From positions 62,001-126,000 of the forward strand of contig NZ_JAJLLW010000003.1 of NCBI RefSeq assembly GCF_020991005.1: 64,000 bases of DNA, read 5' to 3'. The notes beneath the pieces are model-generated. The model was not told the origin of the DNA. It did no database searches and saw only the letters and a list, made by a program, of their open reading frames with translations. Of the stretch, positions 56,551 to 64,000 are shown piece by piece. Made by a program: the position numbers and the translations under genes. Source of the DNA: Halomonas sp. CUBES01 (lineage in GTDB: Bacteria; Pseudomonadota; Gammaproteobacteria; Pseudomonadales; Halomonadaceae). The stretch's first letter is position 1, and every line of letters begins with the position of its first letter.

Positions 56551-57384
56551 TCACTTCTCGATCGGTGTGTCGTCGCGGTTGCCCCATTCACCCCAGGAGC
56601 CTGGATAGCCACGCATGTTGAAGCCCAGCGCCTTGCCTACCAGCCAGGTAAAGCTGCTGCGATGATGGCTTTGGCAATGGGTGGCAATTTCCATCTCGGG
56701 CGTCAGGCCGAGTGCGCCCAGCTCGGTGACCAGCTCGGCGTAGTCGCGTATGCGTAATGCCCGATGGCGATCCATGGCGTTGACCCAGTCCATGTTGACC
56801 GCGCCGGGAATGTGCCCCAGGTGCTTGTTATTACCTTTTTCGCCATCGTACTCGGCCTGGGAGCGCGCATCCCACACGGCAAACTGCTTGTCGTCGAGCT
56901 TCTGCTTGATCTCGTCGGCGCTGATCATCGCCTGGGGATTGAGGATCTCGGCCTGATAGTCGCTGGGCACCGGCGCGGTGGGCTCGCTGCTTTCTTCAAT
57001 ACCGGCGTCCCGCCAGGCGTGAATGCCGCCGTTAAGATAGGAATAGCGTTGATGGCCAATCAGGTCGAGCGTCCAGAGCAGGCGCGCGGCCCAGCCGCCG
57101 CCTTCGTCATCATAGGCCACAACGTGGGTGTCACGGGTGAGCCCCAGGGCGCTGAACAGGCGTGATAGCGCCTCGACGTCGGGCACGTCGTTCGGTACGG
57201 GCCCCTCGCCGCGCATCAGGTAGCGGAAATCGAGGAAAATGGCTCCCGGCACGTGCCCCTGACGATAGCTGTCGGAATTGGCTGGCACGTCGATAATCAG
57301 CAGTTGCGGGTCGTCCAGGCGTGCTTGAAGCTGTTCGGGTTCGACGATCAGCGGCAGCACGTTGGTTTCAGACGAGGTGCTCAT
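56551..57384 (-). CDS. sseA: Thiosulfate/3-mercaptopyruvate sulfurtransferase (two rhodanese domains)
   Basis: A 277-residue tandem rhodanese. The inactive N-terminal domain (about 12-130) has [22 protein letters not shown] and the linker [13 protein letters not shown]. The catalytic loop in the second domain is CQSHHRSS, with nucleophile Cys near 234. The loop is neither the CRKGVT of rhodanese nor the CGSGVT of mercaptopyruvate transferase, so donor preference is uncertain. AAGGAGCTGCCC precedes the ATG. It is upstream of psd on the same strand and 17 nt after rsgA. Confidence 0.85.
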   Translation of the reverse strand: MSTSSETNVLPLIVEPEQLQARLDDPQLLIIDVPANSDSYRQGHVPGAIFLDFRYLMRGEGPVPNDVPDVEALSRLFSALGLTRDTHVVAYDDEGGGWAARLLWTLDLIGHQRYSYLNGGIHAWRDAGIEESSEPTAPVPSDYQAEILNPQAMISADEIKQKLDDKQFAVWDARSQAEYDGEKGNNKHLGHIPGAVNMDWVNAMDRHRALRIRDYAELVTELGALGLTPEMEIATHCQSHHRSSFTWLVGKALGFNMRGYPGSWGEWGNRDDTPIEK

Positions 57385-57401
57385 GGGCAGCTCCTTATCG
57401 G

Positions 57402-58421
57402 TTAGGCGTCCAGACTATCAAGGATACGCCGATAGCTGGCAAAACGTTCTGGATGGATCTTGCCTGCCTCGACGGCATCGAGTAAAGCACAACCCGGCTC
57501 AGCGCGGTGGCGGCAGTCGCGAAAGCGGCAGTGGCCGATAAACGGACGAAACTCGATAAAGCCCTCGGTGACGTCCTGTTCATCAAGATGAATCAGGCCG
57601 AACTCCCGGATTCCCGGCGAGTCGATCAGCTCGCCGTTGGCCACCTCGTCGCTGCGCATGGCGTAAAGCCGCGCCGTCGTGGTGGTGTGGGTGCCTTTAC
57701 GCGAATCCTCCGACAGCGCGCCGATACGCAGGGTTTCATCGGGCAGCAGCCGGTCGATCAGCGACGATTTGCCCACGCCGCTCTGGCCGACAAAGACCGA
57801 CGTCCGGCCTTCGAGCTGTTGGCGAAGTGCGTCCAGCCCGGCATCGTTTGCCGTGGTGGTACGTACCACCGGGTAGCCCAGCGCGCGGTAGCGCTCGAGC
57901 AGCGTCCCCAGCTCGCCGCCATCGTCGGGGAGCAGGTCGGTCTTGTTGAGTACCAGCACCGGGGTAATTCCCGTGGCCTCGGCGGCGACCAGGTAACGGT
58001 CGATCAAGTTGGGGTGGGGAGCGGGTTCGACGGCAAACACGATCAGCAACTGATCGATATTGGCGGCCACCGGCTTGAGCTGGCCGCGGGCGTCGGGGCG
58101 CTTCAGGACGCTGTCGCGCTCTTCGCGCGCCACCACCACGCCGGAGCCCTCCTGGCCCGCTCGCCAGATGACCCGGTCGCCGGTCACCAGGCCGTCCAGG
58201 TTGGCGCGCAGATGACAGCGCACCGGCTGGTGGCTTGTGTCGCGCACCTCCAGGGTGCGGCCGAAATGGGCCATGACGCGGCCCGGCTGTTCGGCGCCGT
58301 ATTCCCCTGCGGCCAATTTCTCGGCATCCTGCACGTCGCGCTTTTCAGCGCGCTGGGCCCGCTCAGCCTGCACCTTTTCGACCCGCCAGCGTTGCTGACG
58401 GCTTAATTTACGTTTGCTCAT
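57402..58421 (-). CDS. rsgA: Small ribosomal subunit biogenesis GTPase RsgA
   Basis: A 339-residue circularly permuted GTPase. The order is an OB-fold N-terminus (about 40-110), G4 NKTD near 163-166, G1 GQSGVGKSS near 212-220, and G3 DSPGIREFG near 262-270. The C-terminal zinc finger is in CRFRDCRHRAEPGC. It matures the 30S subunit. The ATG at 58421 gives the basic start MSKRKLSRQQRWR; a longer open frame upstream overlaps the promoter of orn and is unsupported. Confidence 0.94.
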   Translation of the reverse strand: MSKRKLSRQQRWRVEKVQAERAQRAEKRDVQDAEKLAAGEYGAEQPGRVMAHFGRTLEVRDTSHQPVRCHLRANLDGLVTGDRVIWRAGQEGSGVVVAREERDSVLKRPDARGQLKPVAANIDQLLIVFAVEPAPHPNLIDRYLVAAEATGITPVLVLNKTDLLPDDGGELGTLLERYRALGYPVVRTTTANDAGLDALRQQLEGRTSVFVGQSGVGKSSLIDRLLPDETLRIGALSEDSRKGTHTTTTARLYAMRSDEVANGELIDSPGIREFGLIHLDEQDVTEGFIEFRPFIGHCRFRDCRHRAEPGCALLDAVEAGKIHPERFASYRRILDSLDA

Positions 58422-58509
58422 GACCACCCGATACTCGGTACAATGGCCCCCATTGTACCTGTTAACTGCCGCCGGGTAACTTGATCTACCCACCTGATTG
58501 GAGAGCACC

Positions 58510-59091
58510 ATGAGTGAACATGCCGCGCCGCGCGATGACCTGCTGGTCTGGATTGACCTGGAAATGACCGGGCTGGACCCCAACAAGGAGCGCATTATCG
58601 AAGTGGCGACCCTGATCACCGACGCTCACTTGAACGTGATTGCCGAAGGCCCGGTGATCGCCGTGAAACAGCCTGATAGCCTGCTGGCCAGCATGGATGA
58701 CTGGAACCAAAAGACCCATGGCGAATCGGGCCTGGTGGCGCGGGTCAAAGCCAGCGACGTCGGTGTGGCCGGGGCTGAACAGCAGACGCTGGACTTTTTG
58801 CGCCAGTACGTCGTGCCGGGGTCGTCGCCCATGTGCGGTAACAGCATTCACCAGGACCGGCGTTTCCTGGAGCGCGAAATGCCGGCGTTGTGGGCGTTCT
58901 TCCATTACCGCAACCTGGACGTTTCAAGCGTCAAGGAACTGGCCAAGCGCTGGAACCCCGGCGCCCTGGCCGGGTTTAAAAAGCAGAATGTCCACCTGGC
59001 CATGGACGATATCAAGGAATCGATTGCCGAGCTTGCCCATTACCGCAATACGTTCTTGCGCCTCGAGGCACAGAGCGACGAGGAAGAGTAA
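58510..59091 (+). CDS. orn: Oligoribonuclease
   Basis: A 193-residue DEDDh 3'-5' exonuclease. The first acidic pair is in [11 protein letters not shown], the second Asp in [13 protein letters not shown], and the His/Asp end in [11 protein letters not shown]. It degrades dinucleotides, including pGpG from c-di-GMP turnover, and is usually essential. TTGGAGAGCACC precedes the ATG at 58510. It is divergent from rsgA, as in E. coli. Confidence 0.95.
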   Translation: MSEHAAPRDDLLVWIDLEMTGLDPNKERIIEVATLITDAHLNVIAEGPVIAVKQPDSLLASMDDWNQKTHGESGLVARVKASDVGVAGAEQQTLDFLRQYVVPGSSPMCGNSIHQDRRFLEREMPALWAFFHYRNLDVSSVKELAKRWNPGALAGFKKQNVHLAMDDIKESIAELAHYRNTFLRLEAQSDEEE

Positions 59092-59097
59092 ACGCGC

Positions 59098-60189
59098 CTA
59101 GGACGCCTCGGTGGCAATACGCGTGGCGCGTTTCAGACGCTGTTCCTCAAGCGCCCAGGCAACGTGCTCGCGTACCAGGGCGCTGGGGTAGGCCCGTCGT
59201 GACCAGAGTGCGGCCTCCAGCGCCTCGCTCCAGGGCGCGTTGCCCAGGCCCACGGCGATATTACGCAGCCAGCGCTCGTAGCCGATGCGCCGGATGGGGC
59301 TGCCTGCGGTCTTGGCCAGAAACTCGTCTTCGCCCCAGGCAAACAGGCGGATAAGCGAGGCACGATCAAGGTCGTGGCGCGGGGCGAAGTCGTCTTCCTG
59401 CGTGACGCGGGTAAAGCGGGTGAACGGGCACACCAGTTGGCAGTCGTCGCAGCCGTAGATACGGTTGCCCATGGCGCGGCGGTATTCAACGGGAATCGCG
59501 CCGTGCAGCTCAATGGTCAGGTAGGAGATGCATTTGCGCGAGTCGACCACCTTGTCCTCGACGATGGCGCCGGTAGGGCAGGCGGTGCGGCAGGCGTTGC
59601 AGCTGCCGCAGTGCTCTCCCTCAAAGGGGGCGTCAACGGGCAGGGGCAGGTCGGTGTAAAGTTCGCCCAGGAAAAACAGCGAGCCGGCCTTGGGGTTGAG
59701 CAGCATGGCATTTTTGCCGAACCAGCCAAGGCCGGCTTTCTGGGCCAGGGCGCGCTCCATCACCGGGGCGGAGTCGACAAAGGCGCGATAGCCGAACGCC
59801 CCGACCTCGTGCTCGATCTGCTTCGCCAACTGCGCCAGGCGTTTGCGCATCAGTTTGTGGTAATCCCGGCCGAGGGCATAGCGCGACACGTAGGCACGTC
59901 TGGGCTGGCCGAGCACCTTGGTGCTTTCCACTTCGGCGGGGAGGTAATCCATGCGCACGCTGATTACCCGCCGGGTGCCGGGCTCGAGTTCGTCCGGGCG
60001 GGTGCGCTTGGTGCCGTGCTTGGCCATGAAGCCCATGTCGCCGTGGTACCCTTTGTCCAGCCAGGCGTTAAGATGCGCTTCATGGTCGCCCAGTTGGGTG
60101 TCGGTGATGCCAACCTGCTGAAAACCAAGCTCGCGACCCCAGGTTTTGATGAGGTCGGCAAGGCCGGCAAGGGTGTCGTCTGAAAGCAT
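59098..60189 (-). CDS. queG: Epoxyqueuosine reductase
   Basis: A 363-residue cobalamin- and iron-sulfur-dependent reductase. It begins with LIKTWGRELGFQQVGITDTQL, as in E. coli QueG. Two 4Fe-4S clusters are bound by CGSCNACRTACP (near 188-199) and CDDCQLVCPF (near 239-248). A HEAT-like C-terminus (ALVREHVAWAL) follows. It makes the last step of queuosine in tRNA. The ATG at 60189 is chosen by homology; the TTG at 60249 would add 20 residues. Confidence 0.92.
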   Translation of the reverse strand: MLSDDTLAGLADLIKTWGRELGFQQVGITDTQLGDHEAHLNAWLDKGYHGDMGFMAKHGTKRTRPDELEPGTRRVISVRMDYLPAEVESTKVLGQPRRAYVSRYALGRDYHKLMRKRLAQLAKQIEHEVGAFGYRAFVDSAPVMERALAQKAGLGWFGKNAMLLNPKAGSLFFLGELYTDLPLPVDAPFEGEHCGSCNACRTACPTGAIVEDKVVDSRKCISYLTIELHGAIPVEYRRAMGNRIYGCDDCQLVCPFTRFTRVTQEDDFAPRHDLDRASLIRLFAWGEDEFLAKTAGSPIRRIGYERWLRNIAVGLGNAPWSEALEAALWSRRAYPSALVREHVAWALEEQRLKRATRIATEAS

Positions 60190-60315
60190 GGGCGCGCGCC
60201 GCTTCGTCGCAAAAATGAAAAGCTCGAGGAATTGGGTGTCGATACTCAACGGTAAGCCGTAAGCCGCGCTATGCTAACGCATTGCTGGCCGTCACAACAT
60301 GCGAAAGGAGAGATC

Positions 60316-61809
60316 GTGTCTCGCTTAACAACGTCTTCGTTACGTCCTCTTTATAAAGCGGCTCAAGTACGCGAGCTCGACCGGCGCACCATTGCCGGGG
60401 GGATCGATGGTTTCGCGCTGATGCAGCGCGCAGCGTCCAGCGCCTGGCACAGCTTTCGCTCCCGCTGGCCCCAGGCTCGCAGCGTGACGGTACTCTGCGG
60501 TAGTGGCAATAACGGCGGCGACGGCCACGTGCTGGCGGCGCTGGCGATGCAGTCGGGGCTTAAAGTGCAGCGTATTTCGCTCAAACCGCTGGAGGAACTC
60601 AAGGATGACGCCTATCGCGCCGCCCAGCTGGCCAGCCAGGCCGGGGTGAGCTGCGAAGAATGGCATCCGGCGACGGTGTTGTCCGGCGAAGTGGTGGTCG
60701 ATGCGCTGCTGGGAACCGGCTTGAACGGCGAGGTGTCGGGGCGCTACCGGCGCACCATCGAGGCGATCAATGCGGCCCCTCAGCCCGTCCTGTCGATCGA
60801 CATTCCCTCGGGGCTGGCCGCCGATACCGGCGCGGTGCTCGGCGTGGCGGTGGAAGCCGCCTGCACGGTAACCTTCATTGGCGACAAGATCGGTCTGCAC
60901 ACCGGCGATGCGCCGGCGTATACCGGTGAAATCGACTTCCGTCCGTTGAGCGTTAAAGCCCAGGCGTTTTTTGATATCCCGCCTACCGCGTGGCGCCTTG
61001 ACGATGCTCTGCTGGGTGAGGCATTTACGCCACGGTCGCGCACCAGCCATAAAGGCCGCATGGGGCATGTGCTGGTCATGGGCGGCGCCCCCGGCTTCGG
61101 CGGGGCGGCGCTGCTGGCGTCCCAGGCGGCGGCGCGTCTTGGTGCGGGCAAAGTCAGCCTGGCGACCGCTGCCGACCACATCACCGCCAGTCTGGTACGT
61201 TGCCCGGAAGTCATGGCTCATGCGGTTCGCGGCGGCGCGGACGCCAGCGAGCTGCCGCATCAGGCCGATGCCGTGGTGGTGGGGCCGGGACTTGGTCAGG
61301 CGGCCTGGGGGCAGGCGGTGCTGCAGAGTGCGCTGCAGGCGAGCGTGCCACTGGTCGTCGACGCCGACGGGCTGACGCTGCTGGCGCGCCACTGGCCGGA
61401 TATGCGCCGTGATGACTGGGTGCTCACCCCGCACCCCGGCGAAGCGGCTCGCCTGCTGGGCTGCACCGTTGAGGAAGTACAGGCGGATCGGCCCGAGGCC
61501 GTCCAGGCCCTGCAGCGCGCCCGTGGCGGCGTCGTCATCCTCAAGGGCGCGGGCAGCCTGGTTGCGGGGCCGGGCGGGCTGATGGTGTGCCCGTACGGCA
61601 ACCCCGGCATGGCCAGCGGCGGCATGGGCGATGCGCTCAGCGGGATGCTCGGCGCGCTGATTGCCCAGCGCGGCGATATCGAAACCAGCGCCTGGCTGGG
61701 CACCCTGGTGCATGCGTTGGCCGCTGATCGGGCGGCAGCAGCGTGCGGTGAGCGTGGCTTGCTGGCGAGCGATCTGGCATCCTATGCGCGAGAATTGATC
61801 AACCCGTGA
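60316..61809 (+). CDS. nnr: Bifunctional NAD(P)HX epimerase / ADP-dependent NAD(P)HX dehydratase
   Basis: A 497-residue two-domain repair enzyme. The N-terminal YjeF_N epimerase (about 10-215) carries CGSGNNGGDGHVLA and SIDIPSGLAADTG. The C-terminal ribokinase-like dehydratase (about 225-490) has VLVMGGAPGFGGAALLA, TPHPGEAARLLG and the catalytic NPGMASGGMGDALSGM. It restores hydrated NAD(P)H. The GTG at 60316 has AAAGGAGA 5 nt upstream. tsaE follows with overlapping ends. Confidence 0.93.
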   Translation: MSRLTTSSLRPLYKAAQVRELDRRTIAGGIDGFALMQRAASSAWHSFRSRWPQARSVTVLCGSGNNGGDGHVLAALAMQSGLKVQRISLKPLEELKDDAYRAAQLASQAGVSCEEWHPATVLSGEVVVDALLGTGLNGEVSGRYRRTIEAINAAPQPVLSIDIPSGLAADTGAVLGVAVEAACTVTFIGDKIGLHTGDAPAYTGEIDFRPLSVKAQAFFDIPPTAWRLDDALLGEAFTPRSRTSHKGRMGHVLVMGGAPGFGGAALLASQAAARLGAGKVSLATAADHITASLVRCPEVMAHAVRGGADASELPHQADAVVVGPGLGQAAWGQAVLQSALQASVPLVVDADGLTLLARHWPDMRRDDWVLTPHPGEAARLLGCTVEEVQADRPEAVQALQRARGGVVILKGAGSLVAGPGGLMVCPYGNPGMASGGMGDALSGMLGALIAQRGDIETSAWLGTLVHALAADRAAAACGERGLLASDLASYARELINP

Positions 61810-61820
61810 AGGCAGCCCAC

Positions 61821-62318
61821 ATGCAGGTGCAACTGGATAATGAACAGGCTCAGGTCGCCTTTGGTGAAGCCCTGGGTAACGTATTGCAGGGACGCGGGCG
61901 TGTTTATCTGGAGGGCGACCTGGGCGCGGGCAAAACGACGTTGACACGTGGGGTGTTGCGGGCCTATGGGTATCAGGGGGCGGTCAAGAGTCCCACCTAT
62001 ACGCTGGTGGAGCCCTATGAGCTGCCCGGCCAGCGGCTTTATCATCTGGATCTTTACCGCCTGTCCGACCCTGAGGAACTTGAGTTCATTGGCGGTCGTG
62101 AGGTGCTGGCCGACGATGCCCTGTGCCTGATCGAGTGGCCTGGCCGAGGGGAAGGCTGGCTGCCGGCGCCGGATATCCGCCTGCAGCTGGAAGTGGTTAA
62201 TTCCGGCCGTCGAGCGCGACTGAGCGCCGGCAGCGACTTCGGTCACGGGGTGCTGGCTACCTTGCAGAACCGTCTGTCGGACTATCCCCAGCAGGATGGT
62301 GTTTTTCAATGGTCGTAA
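61821..62318 (+). CDS. tsaE: tRNA t6A threonylcarbamoyladenosine ATPase subunit TsaE
   Basis: A 165-residue P-loop protein. Walker A is LEGDLGAGKTTLTRG near 29-43, then the SPTYTLVEPYE switch and the HLDLYRL strand. It cycles the TsaB-TsaD complex that makes t6A37. Both the ATG at 61821 (GAAGG 8 nt upstream) and a GTG at 61806 (overlapping the nnr stop as GTGA) are possible; the ATG is preferred for its ribosome site. It overlaps the amidase gene by 10 nt. Confidence 0.93.
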   Translation: MQVQLDNEQAQVAFGEALGNVLQGRGRVYLEGDLGAGKTTLTRGVLRAYGYQGAVKSPTYTLVEPYELPGQRLYHLDLYRLSDPEELEFIGGREVLADDALCLIEWPGRGEGWLPAPDIRLQLEVVNSGRRARLSAGSDFGHGVLATLQNRLSDYPQQDGVFQWS

Positions 62319-63802
62319 CCGCAATGGTCACAAGGGTAAAGGCGATAAACAGACGCTCGATACGCCGGCGGGTATGTTGCGTCGTGGCGGTTCTGTCAGC
62401 GAGTTTTGGCACGTCGCTTCAGGCCGCCACCGTCGAAGGCATGCGGCTCTGGGCAGCGCCGGATCACGCGCGGCTGGTGCTTGATCTGTCCGGCCCGGCG
62501 TCGGCCAATGTGTTTTCCCTGGAGAGTCCTGACCGCTTGGTCATCGACCTTGACGAAAGTCAATTGGAAGCCGACCCGGACAGCCTGGCGTTGGACGACA
62601 GTGCCATCAGCACCGTGCGTACCGGTACCCGTAACGGCAACGGACTGCGGGTCGTGCTCGAGCTCAACCGCGAGGTGGCACCGCGCCACTTTACCCTGAC
62701 GCCCAACGATCAATACGGCCACCGGCTAGTGGTGGATCTGGAGTACCCCGGCGAAAGTGCGGTCGAAAACCCCATCGATCCCATCGAGGCCATGATTCGT
62801 GATCAGGAGATGGAGGCACAGCGTGCGAGCGCCCGGTTGGGCGACCGTCAGCAGGCGTCGCCGCCAGCGGACGCGCCGAGGGGCTCTGAAGAAGCCAAGC
62901 CGCACCCTAGGCGCGATATCATTATCGCGGTGGACGCCGGGCATGGGGGCGAAGATCCTGGGGCAATCGGCCCATCCGGCACCCGGGAAAAAGACGTCGT
63001 GCTGGATATCAGTCAGCGTCTGGCCAACACCATCAACGCAGTGGACGGCTTCAAGGCGGTGCTGATCCGCGACGGCGACTATTACCTGGGGCTGCGACAG
63101 CGTACCCAGCTCGCCCGGGAGCAGAAAGCCGACTTCTTCGTGTCGATTCATGCCGATGCCTTCAACAGCCCGCGTCCCCAGGGAAGCTCCGTGTATGCGC
63201 TGTCCCAGCGGGGCGCGACCTCGGAAACCGCGCAGTGGCTCGCCGATAGCGAAAATCGCTCCGACCTGATCGGCGGAGTGGACGGCAACCTGTCGCTGCG
63301 CGACAAGGATCAAGTGCTTCGCGGCGTACTGCTGGACTTGACCATGACGGCCACGCTCAACGATTCGTTGTCGATTGGCGGGCAGGTGCTGGATCAGCTC
63401 GGTCGGGTCAATCGGCTGCATAAATCGCGGGTCGAACAGGCGGGCTTCATGGTGCTTAAGTCGCCTGACATCCCCTCGCTGCTGATCGAGACGGGGTTTA
63501 TCTCCAATCCCGATGAAGAGCGGCGATTGCGGGATCCCGTCCACCAGCAACAGATCGCCGAGGCGGTCTTCAGCGGCTTGCAAAGCCACTTCGAACGCTA
63601 TCCGCCGCCGGCAAGCCTGCTTGCCTGGCAGCGGGATAATCAGCGCCGCCCGAGTGGCGACGAGTACCGTATTCAGTCCGGCGACACGCTCTCGGCGATT
63701 GCGGTGCGCCACGGGGTGCCGATCAACCAGCTCAAGCAAGCCAACGACCTCAACGGCGATGTCATCCGCGTGGGGCAAGTGTTGCGTATTCCCAGTTCAT
63801 GA
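62309..63802 (+). CDS. amiB: N-acetylmuramoyl-L-alanine amidase with AMIN and LysM domains
   Basis: A 497-residue periplasmic cell-division amidase. A long basic signal sequence (cleavage after SLQA, about residue 39) is followed by an AMIN septal-targeting domain (about 40-150), a linker, Amidase_3 (about 205-425) and a C-terminal LysM (about 445-495, YRIQSGDTLSAIAVRHGV). Zinc ligands are in DAGHGGEDPG, Glu of GTREKDVVLD and SIHADAF, with catalytic Glu in LLIETGFISNP. It splits septal peptidoglycan under EnvC/NlpD activation. AmiC is the alternative name; the LysM and the neighbours (tsaE, mutL) match E. coli amiB context. Confidence 0.9.
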   Translation: MVVTAMVTRVKAINRRSIRRRVCCVVAVLSASFGTSLQAATVEGMRLWAAPDHARLVLDLSGPASANVFSLESPDRLVIDLDESQLEADPDSLALDDSAISTVRTGTRNGNGLRVVLELNREVAPRHFTLTPNDQYGHRLVVDLEYPGESAVENPIDPIEAMIRDQEMEAQRASARLGDRQQASPPADAPRGSEEAKPHPRRDIIIAVDAGHGGEDPGAIGPSGTREKDVVLDISQRLANTINAVDGFKAVLIRDGDYYLGLRQRTQLAREQKADFFVSIHADAFNSPRPQGSSVYALSQRGATSETAQWLADSENRSDLIGGVDGNLSLRDKDQVLRGVLLDLTMTATLNDSLSIGGQVLDQLGRVNRLHKSRVEQAGFMVLKSPDIPSLLIETGFISNPDEERRLRDPVHQQQIAEAVFSGLQSHFERYPPPASLLAWQRDNQRRPSGDEYRIQSGDTLSAIAVRHGVPINQLKQANDLNGDVIRVGQVLRIPSS

Positions 63803-63811
63803 GGTGCCGTG

Positions 63812-64000
63812 TTGTCTGAAACAACGTCCGCTATGCCGCGCATACACGTCCTGGATCCCCGGTTGGCGAACCAGATTGCGGCCGGGGAGGTGGTCGAGCG
63901 TCCGGCATCGGTTACCAAAGAGCTGATCGAAAACGCCATCGATGCGGGCAGTCAGCGCATCGAGGTGGATATCGAAGCGGGCGGCGCGCGGCTGATCAAG
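63812..64000 (+). CDS. mutL: DNA mismatch repair protein MutL, 3' truncated by the window edge
   Basis: The first 63 codons of Mut[21 protein letters not shown] and [20 protein letters not shown] form the GHKL ATPase motif I with the catalytic Glu and the Mg-binding Asn. The start is a TTG at 63812 or a GTG at 63809, with GAGG at 63801-63804; the conserved sequence begins at MPRIH nine codons later, where an ATG also stands without a ribosome site. It continues beyond the window. Confidence 0.93.
   Translation, partial: MSETTSAMPRIHVLDPRLANQIAAGEVVERPASVTKELIENAIDAGSQRIEVDIEAGGARLIK

Noticed and set aside
56540..56612. Longer psd start 24 codons upstream
   Set aside because: It would overlap sseA, has no ribosome site and adds residues not seen in the family.
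58422..58619. 66-codon N-terminal extension of rsgA
   Set aside because: It runs through the orn promoter region and the family begins at MSKRKLSRQQ.
60340..61947. 535-codon open frame antisense to nnr
   Set aside because: The sense strand carries both NAD(P)HX repair domains; the antisense frame has no start signal.

Overview
The window is about 60% GC, gene-dense and free of rRNA, tRNA, phage and insertion-sequence genes. It reads as a chromosomal segment of a halophilic gammaproteobacterium, most likely a Halomonadaceae member (Halomonas/Chromohalobacter-like). The signs are carnitine-to-glycine-betaine catabolism, a group-2 Mrp Na+/H+ antiporter with fused MrpA-MrpB, an enolase-family mannonate dehydratase of the kind studied in Chromohalobacter, and a gammaproteobacterial housekeeping set (cmoM, cmoAB, epmAB-efp, queG-orn-rsgA, nnr-tsaE-ami-mutL). 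The assignment is inference from gene content, not a database match.

Layout. 1-3969: carnitine catabolism. A caiX-like binding protein (cut by the window edge) converges on a tightly overlapping minus-strand operon cdhC-cdhA-cdhB-hocS. 4261-17307: hexuronate/L-gulonate catabolism. A plus-strand operon (GntR/FCD regulator, manD, gulonate-type dehydrogenase, TRAP transporter, uxuB, uxuA) faces a minus-strand operon (LacI regulator, kdgK, 2-hydroxyacid dehydrogenase, HAD phosphatase, and a kduD broken by an internal deletion). 17523-22770: cmoM-rsmC, a 156-bp palindromic repeat, greB, a periplasmic TPR protein, nudF-yqiB-cpdA. 22928-25328: cysDN sulfate activation. 25410-28046: a probably broken small gene, tupBC-like oxyanion ABC genes and a divergent one-component regulator with its own binding-protein domain. 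28142-33691: a 24-codon gene coupled to an App1-type phosphatase gene, a membrane metallopeptidase, cmoAB and pgi. 33980-41232: parE, a chemoreceptor with its own FliA promoter, parC, serB. 41251-49002: a lipoprotein, the six-gene Mrp operon and a divergent voltage-gated cation channel. 49015-52216: a leucine attenuator and leuA, then an unknown membrane protein. 52258-52885: a Phd/PIN toxin-antitoxin pair. 52957-64000: epmB/efp-epmA, psd, sseA, rsgA, orn, queG, nnr, tsaE, an N-acetylmuramoyl-L-alanine amidase and the start of mutL.

How the genes work together. Carnitine is oxidised to 3-dehydrocarnitine, cleaved with acetyl-CoA to betainyl-CoA and hydrolysed to glycine betaine, which can serve a halophile as osmolyte or food. 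Fructuronate, made by isomerisation or from L-gulonate by the zinc dehydrogenase, is reduced to mannonate by UxuB, dehydrated to 2-keto-3-deoxygluconate (KDG) by UxuA and possibly ManD, and phosphorylated by KdgK. The Mrp pump and the divergently transcribed channel both concern cation balance.

The most notable observations are a complete three-way leucine attenuator before leuA, a kduD deletion whose junction is a perfect inverted repeat, a channel filter with acidic residues where engineered CavAb has them, and a 156-bp palindromic element that exactly fills the gap between two stop codons. No unmistakably new multi-gene system was found.
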